A stretch of DNA of 64,000 nucleotides. Origin: Nonomuraea helvata (GTDB lineage: Bacteria; Actinomycetota; Actinomycetes; Streptosporangiales; Streptosporangiaceae). A program made the position numbers and the translations under genes. Under the pieces are notes generated by a model. That model was not told the origin of the DNA. It searched no databases and was given only the letters and a program-made list of their open reading frames with translations. Shown here piece by piece: positions 1-6,777 of this stretch. The first letter of the stretch is position 1. Every line of letters begins with the position of its first letter. Location of the stretch: positions 1,550,001-1,614,000 of the forward strand of contig NZ_BAAAXV010000005.1 of NCBI RefSeq assembly GCF_039535785.1, in the 5' to 3' direction.

Positions 1-42
1 CGCCTGGTGGCCAAGGGCATCATCGCCTTCCCGTACGCGTAA
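1..42 (+). CDS. C-terminal end of a gene upstream of sdhA (probable SDH membrane anchor)
   Basis: Only the last 13 codons and a TAA stop are inside the window; the reading frame is open to the left edge. The residues end in KGIIAFPYA. The stop lies 12 bases before the sdhA start, on the same strand, so the gene is the preceding member of that operon. In actinobacterial succinate dehydrogenase/fumarate reductase operons of this type the gene before the flavoprotein encodes the cytochrome b membrane anchor. That identity is inferred from position only. Confidence 0.5.
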   Translation, partial: RLVAKGIIAFPYA

Positions 43-54
43 GGACCAGCTTCA

Positions 55-1953
55 GTGGAAAACTCGCTTAACACAGAGCGTCACGAATACGACGTCGTCG
101 TCATCGGCGCGGGCGGCGCCGGCCTGCGGGCCGCGATCGAGGCCCGCCAGCAGGGCAAGCGGACGGCGATCGTGTGCAAGTCGCTGTTCGGCAAGGCCCA
201 CACGGTCATGGCCGAGGGCGGCGCGGCCGCCGCGATGGGCAACGTCAACTCCGACGACAACTGGATGGTGCACTTCCGTGACACCATGCGGGGCGGCAAG
301 TTCCTCAACAACTGGCGGATGGCCGAGCTGCACGCCAAGGAGGCGCCTGACCGCGTCTGGGAGCTGGAGGCCTGGGGCGCGCTGTTCGACCGCACCAAGG
401 ACGGCAAGATCAGCCAGCGGAACTTCGGCGGGCACGAGTACCCGCGGCTCGCACACGTGGGCGACCGTACCGGGCTGGAGCTGATCCGCACGCTGCAGCA
501 GCGCGTCGTCGCGCTCCAGCAGGAGGACTACGAGAAGCACGGCGACTACGAGGCCTACATCAAGGTCTTCGCCGAGTGCACGATCACGCGGCTGCTCAAG
601 GACGGCGACCGGATCTCCGGCGCGTTCGGCTACTGGCGCGAGACCGGGAACTTCGTGCTCTTCGACGCCCCGGCCGTGGTCCTGGCCACCGGCGGCATCG
701 GCAAGTCGTACGTCGTCACGTCCAACTCCTGGGAGTACACCGGCGACGGCCACGCCCTGGCCCTGCTCGCCGGCGCCAACCTGATCAACATGGAGTTCAT
801 CCAGTTCCATCCCACCGGGATGGTCTGGCCGCCGTCCGTGCGCGGCATCCTCGTCACCGAGTCCGTACGCGGTGACGGCGGCGTGCTGCGCAACTCCGAG
901 GGCAAGCGCTTCATGTTCGACTACATCCCGGACGTGTTCAAGGACAAGTACGCCACCACCGAGGAAGAGGGCGACCGCTGGTACACCGACCAGGCCAACA
1001 ACCGGCGCCCGCCGGAGCTGCTGCCGCGTGACGAGGTGGCCCGCGCGATCAACGCCGAGGTCAAGGCCGGTCGCGGCTCACCGCAGGGCGGCGTGTTCCT
1101 CGACGTCTCGACCCGGCTGCCCGCCGAGGAGATCAAGAAGCGGCTGCCGTCGATGCACCACCAGTTCAAGGAGCTGGCCGACGTCGACATCACCGCCGAG
1201 CCCATGCAGGTGGGCCCGACCTGCCACTACATCATGGGTGGCGTCGAGGTGGACGCCGACACCGGCGCCGCGGCCGTCCCGGGGCTGTTCGCCGCGGGCG
1301 AGGTGTCCGGCGGCATGCACGGCTCCAACCGGCTGGGCGGCAACTCGCTCTCCGACCTGCTGGTGTTCGGGCGCCGGGCGGGCGCGGGCGCGGCGGCGTA
1401 CGTCGACTCGCTGGAGTCCAGGCCCAGGCTCCTGCCCGAGCTCGTGGAGGAGGCGCGCGAGGAGGCGGTGGCGCCGCTCGGACGCGACGGCGAGAACCCG
1501 TACGAGGTCCACCACGAGCTCCAGCGGACGATGAACGACCTGGTCGGCATCATCCGCAAGGCCGAGGAGGTCTCCGAGGCGCTCCAGGTCGTGGAGAAGC
1601 TCAAGGAGCGCGTGCGGCTGGTCGGCGCGGCCGGTTCCCGCATCTACAACCCCGGCTGGCACCTCGCCATCGACCTGCGCAACATGGTGCTGGTCTCGGA
1701 GTGCGTGGCGCGCGCCGCGCTGCTGCGCGAGGAGAGCCGCGGCGGGCACACCCGCGACGACTTCCCGGGGATGAACCCGGACTGGCGCCGCAAGCTGCTC
1801 GTCTGCTCCACCGAGGACGGCTCCGCGGTCACGGTCGAGGAGAAGCTCCAGCCGGCCATGCGCGACGACCTGATCACCCTGTTCGACAGGGACGAGCTGA
1901 AGAAGTACCTCACCGACGAAGAGATGACCGAGTTCGACGGGATTTCGAAATGA
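55..1953 (+). CDS. sdhA: Succinate dehydrogenase/fumarate reductase flavoprotein subunit
   Basis: Catalytic FAD subunit of complex II, which oxidises succinate to fumarate (or the reverse) at the inner face of the membrane. The 632-residue product has the dinucleotide-binding loop GAGGAG at residues 18-23 and a histidine at about 49 in KAHTVMAEGG, the usual covalent FAD attachment point. HPTG begins at His252, the active-site arginine lies at about 325 in LPRDEVARAI, a second active-site histidine is at about 391 in CHYIMGG, and the C-terminal FAD motif GSNRLGGNSL follows. The start is GTG with AAGGA about 8 bases upstream. Length is near that of the non-classical actinobacterial family (about 600-650 residues). 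The stop overlaps the sdhB start as ATGA, so the two are translationally coupled. The direction of the reaction in vivo cannot be read from sequence. Confidence 0.95.
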   Translation: MENSLNTERHEYDVVVIGAGGAGLRAAIEARQQGKRTAIVCKSLFGKAHTVMAEGGAAAAMGNVNSDDNWMVHFRDTMRGGKFLNNWRMAELHAKEAPDRVWELEAWGALFDRTKDGKISQRNFGGHEYPRLAHVGDRTGLELIRTLQQRVVALQQEDYEKHGDYEAYIKVFAECTITRLLKDGDRISGAFGYWRETGNFVLFDAPAVVLATGGIGKSYVVTSNSWEYTGDGHALALLAGANLINMEFIQFHPTGMVWPPSVRGILVTESVRGDGGVLRNSEGKRFMFDYIPDVFKDKYATTEEEGDRWYTDQANNRRPPELLPRDEVARAINAEVKAGRGSPQGGVFLDVSTRLPAEEIKKRLPSMHHQFKELADVDITAEPMQVGPTCHYIMGGVEVDADTGAAAVPGLFAAGEVSGGMHGSNRLGGNSLSDLLVFGRRAGAGAAAYVDSLESRPRLLPELVEEAREEAVAPLGRDGENPYEVHHELQRTMNDLVGIIRKAEEVSEALQVVEKLKERVRLVGAAGSRIYNPGWHLAIDLRNMVLVSECVARAALLREESRGGHTRDDFPGMNPDWRRKLLVCSTEDGSAVTVEEKLQPAMRDDLITLFDRDELKKYLTDEEMTEFDGISK

Positions 1954-2702
1954 GTTACAAGGCGAAGTTCAAGGTCTGGCGCGGTGAGGGCGGCGAGGGC
2001 AAGCTCGAGGACTTCACCGTCGAGGTGAACGAGGGCGAGGTCGTCCTCGACATCATCCACCGGCTCCAGGCCACGCAGGCGCCCGACCTGGCGGTGCGCT
2101 GGAACTGCAAGGCGGGCAAGTGCGGCTCGTGCAGCATGGAGATCAACGGCAAGCCGCGGCTGGGCTGCATGACCCGGATGTCCACCTTCGAGGAGGACGA
2201 GACCATCACGGTCACACCGATGCGGACGTTCCCGGTGATCAAGGACCTCGTCACGGACGTCTCCTTCAACTACCAGAAGGCGAGGGAGGTCCCGTCCTTC
2301 ACGCCTCCGGCCGGCGTCCAGCCCGGCGAGTACCGGATGCAGCAGGTCGATGTCGAGCGGTCCCAGGAGTTCCGCAAGTGCATCGAGTGCTTCATGTGCA
2401 ACAACGTCTGTCACGTGATCCGCGACCACGAGGAGAACAAGGCCAACTTCTCGGGCCCCCGTTTCCTCATGCGGATCGCCGAGCTGGACATGCACCCGTA
2501 CGACGTGGCGGACCGCCAGGAGGCGGCGCAGGACCAGCACGGGCTCGGCTACTGCAACATCACCAAGTGCTGCACCGAGGTCTGCCCCGAACACATCAAG
2601 ATCACCGACAACGCGCTCATCCCGATGAAGGAGCGCGTGGTGGACCGGAAGTACGACCCGCTGGTGTGGCTCGGCAACAAGATCTTCAAGCGCTCGAAGT
2701 AG
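1950..2702 (+). CDS. sdhB: Succinate dehydrogenase/fumarate reductase iron-sulfur subunit
   Basis: The 250-residue protein carries electrons from the flavin to the quinone through three iron-sulfur clusters. The N-terminal ferredoxin-like half has the 2Fe-2S set CKAGKCGSCSM followed by a later Cys in RLGCM. The C-terminal half has CIECFMCNNVC and CNITKCCTEVCPEH, which supply the 4Fe-4S and 3Fe-4S ligands. The frame is open further upstream, but the ATG at 1950 overlaps the sdhA stop by four bases and gives the normal family N-terminus. A strong hairpin terminator begins 15 bases after the stop, so this is the last gene of the operon. The shortness (about 250 residues) and spacing of the Cys groups match the Streptomyces/Bacteroides-like type rather than the enterobacterial one. 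Confidence 0.95.
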   Translation: MSYKAKFKVWRGEGGEGKLEDFTVEVNEGEVVLDIIHRLQATQAPDLAVRWNCKAGKCGSCSMEINGKPRLGCMTRMSTFEEDETITVTPMRTFPVIKDLVTDVSFNYQKAREVPSFTPPAGVQPGEYRMQQVDVERSQEFRKCIECFMCNNVCHVIRDHEENKANFSGPRFLMRIAELDMHPYDVADRQEAAQDQHGLGYCNITKCCTEVCPEHIKITDNALIPMKERVVDRKYDPLVWLGNKIFKRSK

Positions 2703-2716
2703 TCACACACGAATGA

Positions 2717-2743
2717 GGGGGGCTGGATGTCCAGCCCCCCTTT
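2717..2743. terminator. Bidirectional intrinsic terminator between sdhB and the convergent gene
   Basis: An 11-bp perfect inverted repeat (GGGGGGCTGGA and its complement) with a very short loop spans 2717-2740 and is followed on the plus strand by TTTCGTTT. It lies between the stop of sdhB and the stop of the minus-strand gene at 2748, so it can serve both transcripts. Confidence 0.9.
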
Positions 2744-2747
2744 CGTT

Positions 2748-4052
2748 TCACTTCTTACGGCCCCAGCGCCTGCGCTTGGGGTCAGGCATCTCCTTGGTGG
2801 GCTCCGAACCCTGAGCCGGCTCCTCCGGCGCCTGTGGCAGCGGCTGGACGGCGGTCGCGTCCGCGTCGGGGGCCAGGTAGGGCGGCGGCTCGTACTCCTG
2901 CTGCCGGGACGCGGGCGGCTCGAACATGGACTGGCCCTGCCACGGCTCCGAGTCGCCGGTCTCCGCCGCCGAGGCCGGCCCGAGCGGGCGCTCCTGGCCT
3001 TCGTTCTCGTACGGGCCGGAGCCGCCCGGCGGGATGTCCGCCGGCGGCTGCACCGGCGGGACCAGCGGCTCGAACGGGTCGCGGTAGTCCTTGGCCTTGG
3101 GCGGCTCGTGGCTGAAGGAGTCGAACTCGTCCGGGTGCAGCACCACGGGCTCCGCCGCGGCCTCCTGCGCGTACCCCTGGGGCGGGTACTGGGGCTCCTC
3201 GTAGACCGGGGGGACAGGTCCCGCCGGATACGTCTGCACCGGCACGAAGCTGATGATCGGCGCGTACGCCGTGCCGCCCGGGTACCCGGGAGCGGGGAAG
3301 CCGGCCGTGGTGTAGTAACCGGGCCCGGCGGGGTAGCCCCCGGCCGGCGGCATGTCCGGGCGTACCGGCTGCGGTCCCGCCTTGCGCACCGCCGCCGCGT
3401 GGGCCATCCGGCGCAGCCGCCCCTCGAAGATCAGGACGGCGAAGAGCGCCAGCAGGACCAGCACCAGCGCCGGGATGCTGAGCTTCTGCGCCAGCGACTT
3501 CTGGTCGAACTCCGGTGCCGCGTTACGCAGCTCCAGCGGAACCTCCTCGGAGGAGGAGGCCGGCTGCGTGTCGGTGGGCGTCGGAGTAGCCGTGGCCGTG
3601 GTCGCCGTCTCGATCGGCGCGACCTGCGGCATGTCGACGGAGGCCTCGTCGGAGGTGCGCGGCGCGGGGGTCGTCTCCGGCACCTCGGCGCTCTGCGTGG
3701 GCAGAGGCTGGAGGTTCTGCGTGGGGAGGGTCGGCGGGGTGGTGGCCGGGGCCGGCGCCGACGTGGTCTTCTTCGGCGTGGGGGTCTTGGTCGGCTTCTT
3801 CGGAGTCGACGTGACGGTCTTGGTGATCGTCGTCTCGGGCTGCTCCGGCTCCGGCGAGCCCGCCGTCTCCGTGACCGTCACGGTGGTCTCGGGCGTGGTG
3901 TCGCAGAACTCACCGGCGTCGCACGGGTCGACGGGGTCGTACGCCGATACGGAGGCGCTCGCGCTCTGCACGATGAACGGGGTCACTCCGGCGCCGGCTA
4001 ACCCCAACGCCAGGACGATAGCGGACACGGCCGTCGCTTGCCTGCGTGCCAC
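2748..4052 (-). CDS. Ser/Thr/Pro-rich single-pass membrane protein with a Pro-Gly-Tyr cytoplasmic tail
   Basis: The 434-residue protein is not a family I recognise. It has an export signal (hydrophobic run at residues about 8-30), then an outside region of about 150 residues dominated by Thr, Pro, Ser and Glu with repeats such as TKTPTPKKTTS. A single membrane helix, IPALVLVLLALFAVLIF, follows at about residues 187-205, and the tail of over 200 residues is rich in Pro, Gly, Tyr and Glu and ends in the basic KRRRWGRKK. The layout suggests a cell-wall-spanning stalk with a flexible intracellular tail. The start is GTG with GGAGG seven bases upstream. It is the last minus-strand gene after the conjugation-like cluster but is separated from it by about 80 bases, so membership is unclear. 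Confidence 0.7.
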   Translation of the reverse strand: MARRQATAVSAIVLALGLAGAGVTPFIVQSASASVSAYDPVDPCDAGEFCDTTPETTVTVTETAGSPEPEQPETTITKTVTSTPKKPTKTPTPKKTTSAPAPATTPPTLPTQNLQPLPTQSAEVPETTPAPRTSDEASVDMPQVAPIETATTATATPTPTDTQPASSSEEVPLELRNAAPEFDQKSLAQKLSIPALVLVLLALFAVLIFEGRLRRMAHAAAVRKAGPQPVRPDMPPAGGYPAGPGYYTTAGFPAPGYPGGTAYAPIISFVPVQTYPAGPVPPVYEEPQYPPQGYAQEAAAEPVVLHPDEFDSFSHEPPKAKDYRDPFEPLVPPVQPPADIPPGGSGPYENEGQERPLGPASAAETGDSEPWQGQSMFEPPASRQQEYEPPPYLAPDADATAVQPLPQAPEEPAQGSEPTKEMPDPKRRRWGRKK

Positions 4053-4131
4053 CGGTGCCCTCCGCGCAGTCCCAGAACCTTGGTCAAGGGAATACTAGTC
4101 TGGTCAAAGTAACAGTAAAGCCGGGATTAAC

Positions 4132-4578
4132 CTACGTTTTGCATTTTCGTCGTCTTTGTACCGTGCCAATCCACCACAGAGCACCCAGAAGTACCCCGAT
4201 GCCTCCCGCGACGAACGGCAGCTCCATCGCGCGATCCAGCGGACCCGTCCATCTGGCCGGGCTCACCGGCCTCCGCGCCGCGACCGGCTCCCACGGCCAG
4301 GGGGCCGCTCCCTGGGCCGCCCGCACAACGAGGGCGGGGCGTAGCGCGCCGGTGCCACGCCGCTTCGCCCTGGTCCCGGCGGGCGCTTCCGTCTGAGCTA
4401 CGGGCACTGCGGCGACCTCGTCCATCCGCACGCGGAACCGCTCGACGTCACCCGTCCTGATCCACTTCCCCGGCTCATCGGCACCGTCGAGAACCAGCGA
4501 CATCTGGCTCACCGCCACGGGAACGGACGGCACCGCCAGAATCAGTGCCCCCGCGATGACCCAGCCACGCCGCATCAC
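4132..4578 (-). CDS. Small exported membrane protein of unknown function
   Basis: The 148-residue product starts with a signal-like segment (VMRRGWVIAGALILAVPSVP), has a polar and basic middle part, and ends with one membrane helix (FVAGGIGVLLGALWWIG) and the basic RRRKCKT. This is an outside domain with a C-terminal anchor, a type I topology. Longer frames with starts up to 4638 exist. I chose GTG at 4578 because GGGGGAG sits seven bases before it and it puts the hydrophobic run at the N-terminus. The gene lies just downstream of the NUDIX gene on the same strand and may be the distal part of that operon. No function can be assigned. Confidence 0.6.
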   Translation of the reverse strand: MMRRGWVIAGALILAVPSVPVAVSQMSLVLDGADEPGKWIRTGDVERFRVRMDEVAAVPVAQTEAPAGTRAKRRGTGALRPALVVRAAQGAAPWPWEPVAARRPVSPARWTGPLDRAMELPFVAGGIGVLLGALWWIGTVQRRRKCKT

Positions 4579-4641
4579 TCCACAACTCCCCCATCGCGAC
4601 ATGTCACCCGTAGTAGTCATTGTGTCACCCAGAGGCACGCC

Positions 4642-5046
4642 CTAATCCCGCGAAAGCAGTAGATTTTCCACAGTCTTCATGACAGGCAGATCCGCGCCCA
4701 GCCACTCGACGGAGAAGTACTCGCCCGGCCCGAGCCATCGCAGCTCCAGGTGCTCCCGAGCCTCCGGCACGCCGGAGGCCAGCGAGCACAGCCAGACGCG
4801 CATCACATAGCCCGCGGAGAGCGGCCAGTCCCCGCCCACCCGCTCGCCCACCGCGATCTCCACGCCGAGCTCCTCGCGGCACTCCCGGACCAGCGCCTCC
4901 GCCTCGCTCTCCCCAGGATCGACCTTCCCGCCGGGAAACTCCCAGCCGCCCGCGAGCGCGACGGGCTCCGCGCGCTGGGCGGCGAGCACCCGGGCGCCCG
5001 GACCGACGATCACCGCGGCCACCACGACCGTGTCGAATTCGTTCAC
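4642..5046 (-). CDS. NUDIX hydrolase, MutT-like
   Basis: The 134-residue protein is of typical MutT size and hydrolyses a nucleoside diphosphate linked to another group; the substrate is not evident. The NUDIX box runs from Gly40 to Val62: GKVDPGE followed by RECREELGV, with all conserved positions (Gly40, Glu46, Arg54, Glu55, Glu58, Glu59, Gly61) in place. A beta-strand with GGWEFPGG precedes the box, as in the MutT/8-oxo-dGTPase branch. The GTG start overlaps the stop of the NlpC/P60 gene by four bases (GTGA), so it is translationally coupled to the conjugation-like operon. That is an odd place for a housecleaning enzyme. Confidence 0.9.
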   Translation of the reverse strand: MNEFDTVVVAAVIVGPGARVLAAQRAEPVALAGGWEFPGGKVDPGESEAEALVRECREELGVEIAVGERVGGDWPLSAGYVMRVWLCSLASGVPEAREHLELRWLGPGEYFSVEWLGADLPVMKTVENLLLSRD

Positions 5047-6137
5047 AAGGAAGGATTCTGCAGCTTCTTGAGCTGTTCGAGAACGTCGGGGTTCTGGAGG
5101 GGACGGGTGAAGCCCATGCGGTTGTCACGTGCCTGGTAGCTCGTCACCTTGATCGGCCCGCACAGCCGGCACCTGGCCTCCAGCATCTTGCCCTTCGACA
5201 CGACCAGCCCCACATGGCCGGGGCGGTCGGGGCCCGTACCCGGCCCCGCGTTGAAGAACACCAGGTCCCCCGGCTGCTCCTGGCCCTCTAAGACCTTCAC
5301 CCCGAACGGCCACTGCGTGAACGTCGTACGGGGGATCGACAGCCCCGCCGCCCGGTACGCGGCGTAGATCACGCCCGAACAGTCGAAGGCGTCGGGCCCC
5401 GTCCCGCCCCACAGGTACGGCTTGCCGCGCTGCGCGAGCGCGTACTCGATGATCTTCGCCACGATGTCATTGGGGGCGGCCTCCACCAGCGGCTCGTCGC
5501 ACTCCTTCGAGGCCTGCGGCGGCACCTTGAGCTCACCCGACTTGGCGTACCTCTTGGCGATCTCCACGACCTGGTCGACGTACCACCAGGCCCGGTTGTA
5601 GACGAACAGCGCCTGCCGCACGTTCTCGGGCGCCCCGTTGCGCTTGAGCATCCTGGCCGCGCCCAGGATGGCGTCGGCCGGGTTGTAGATGTCGCCCACG
5701 CCGTCGCCGTCGCCGTCGGAGGCGTACCCGGTGAACTTCGACGACATCGGGACCCTGGCCTTGCCGCCCCATGTGGAGATCAGGAACTGCATCGGCCCGG
5801 CCGCGCCCGCGTAGTTCGTGCCGCTCTTGACGCCGGGCAGGTCGGAGCGGCCGTGGTCGGTCTCCCGCTTGCCGACGGCGGCCAGGATGTTCCACTGGAC
5901 GCCGATCTTCTTGCCGTACTTCTTGTATAGGTCCAGATATTCGGGAGGGATGTCGGACGCGCCCGAGTCGGACACGTCCTCCACCTGCTTGCCGTCGTTG
6001 CAGTCGGGAGAGGTGCCGCCGTCGCTGAGGAACGACGGCATCGAGATCAGCAGCATCGGCGACACGATGACCGCCGCGAGCAGCAGCAGCCCGGCGGCGC
6101 CGATCAGGAGGGCGAGCCGGGCCCGTGAGAGCTTCAC
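5043..6137 (-). CDS. Membrane-anchored peptidoglycan hydrolase: lytic transglycosylase-like plus NlpC/P60 domain
   Basis: The 364-residue protein opens with a membrane segment (residues about 8-33). A transglycosylase-like domain at about 65-215 has KRETDHG around the probable catalytic Glu, GPMQFLISTWGG and a DGDGDGVGD calcium-like loop. The NlpC/P60 endopeptidase domain at about 235-350 has the catalytic Cys in FDCSG, a His in RPGHVGLV and QPGDLVFF. Two-domain hydrolases of this design (VirB1/TcpG-like, as in ICEBs1 and pCW3) open the cell wall for a secretion channel. The GTG start overlaps the preceding stop by four bases and its own stop overlaps the NUDIX start. These overlaps place it firmly within the secretion-like operon. 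Confidence 0.9.
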   Translation of the reverse strand: MKLSRARLALLIGAAGLLLLAAVIVSPMLLISMPSFLSDGGTSPDCNDGKQVEDVSDSGASDIPPEYLDLYKKYGKKIGVQWNILAAVGKRETDHGRSDLPGVKSGTNYAGAAGPMQFLISTWGGKARVPMSSKFTGYASDGDGDGVGDIYNPADAILGAARMLKRNGAPENVRQALFVYNRAWWYVDQVVEIAKRYAKSGELKVPPQASKECDEPLVEAAPNDIVAKIIEYALAQRGKPYLWGGTGPDAFDCSGVIYAAYRAAGLSIPRTTFTQWPFGVKVLEGQEQPGDLVFFNAGPGTGPDRPGHVGLVVSKGKMLEARCRLCGPIKVTSYQARDNRMGFTRPLQNPDVLEQLKKLQNPSL

Positions 6138-6775
6138 CCCGAGGTGTCCCCCTCCTCGTCGCCCTCCTGGCCCTCCTCGGAAGGCCGGATGTCGAAGATC
6201 CGCCAGTCGTCCACGGCCTGGCTCACCGTGACCGCGTACTCCTCCGTGAGCTGCTTGTCGCCGCTCTTCGCGGTGACCTGCCTGCTCGCCGTGACCACGA
6301 AGACGATGGAGGTCTGCTCGATCTGCCTGATCTCCTTCAGCCGGGCCGTGGCCTTGGAGACGACCTGGTCGTTGCGGTTCTGCTCGACCGTGCCGGCCGA
6401 GGTGAGGGTCCTGGTGAGCTCGTTGCCGAGCTCAGGCGTCGTGAACACCTTCACGCGGGCCGCGTACGCCGCCGGGTCCTCGTCGTACCGGAAGGTGCCG
6501 TACGCGGCGGTGAACCGTTCGGCCAGGTCCGCCGCCGCGGCGAGCTGCTCCTTCTTCATCGGCAGGTACGAGTAGACGTCGAACGGCGCCCCGCTCGCGG
6601 TCGCCAGCGGCGTGTTCGGCGCGGGGTGCGCGCTCGCGGCCCTGGCCGGCTCCTGCTTGGGATCGGCCTGGTCGTTCCCCGAGTCCGGCCACATCGTCAG
6701 GTAGATGCCGACCGCGGCGATGACCACGACGATGGCGGCGAAAGCCACCCCGCGCTTGTCACCTCGCTCCGCCAT
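6134..6775 (-). CDS. Single-pass membrane protein with an NTF2-like domain, conjugation-assembly type
   Basis: The 213-residue protein has a short cytoplasmic start, one membrane helix (VAFAAIVVVIAAVGIYLTMW, residues about 10-29), a Pro/Ala linker, and a 130-residue alpha/beta domain outside ending in a strand with DDWRIFDIRP. The closing strand with WRI.DI is typical of NTF2-like folds. The topology matches VirB8/TcpC-type scaffold subunits of conjugation machines. It lies two bases after the VirB6-like stop and overlaps the next gene by four bases. Assignment as a second VirB8-like subunit is inferred from topology and context. The C-terminal EEGQEGDEEGD is strongly acidic. Confidence 0.7.
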   Translation of the reverse strand: MAERGDKRGVAFAAIVVVIAAVGIYLTMWPDSGNDQADPKQEPARAASAHPAPNTPLATASGAPFDVYSYLPMKKEQLAAAADLAERFTAAYGTFRYDEDPAAYAARVKVFTTPELGNELTRTLTSAGTVEQNRNDQVVSKATARLKEIRQIEQTSIVFVVTASRQVTAKSGDKQLTEEYAVTVSQAVDDWRIFDIRPSEEGQEGDEEGDTSG

Positions 6776-6777
6776 GT

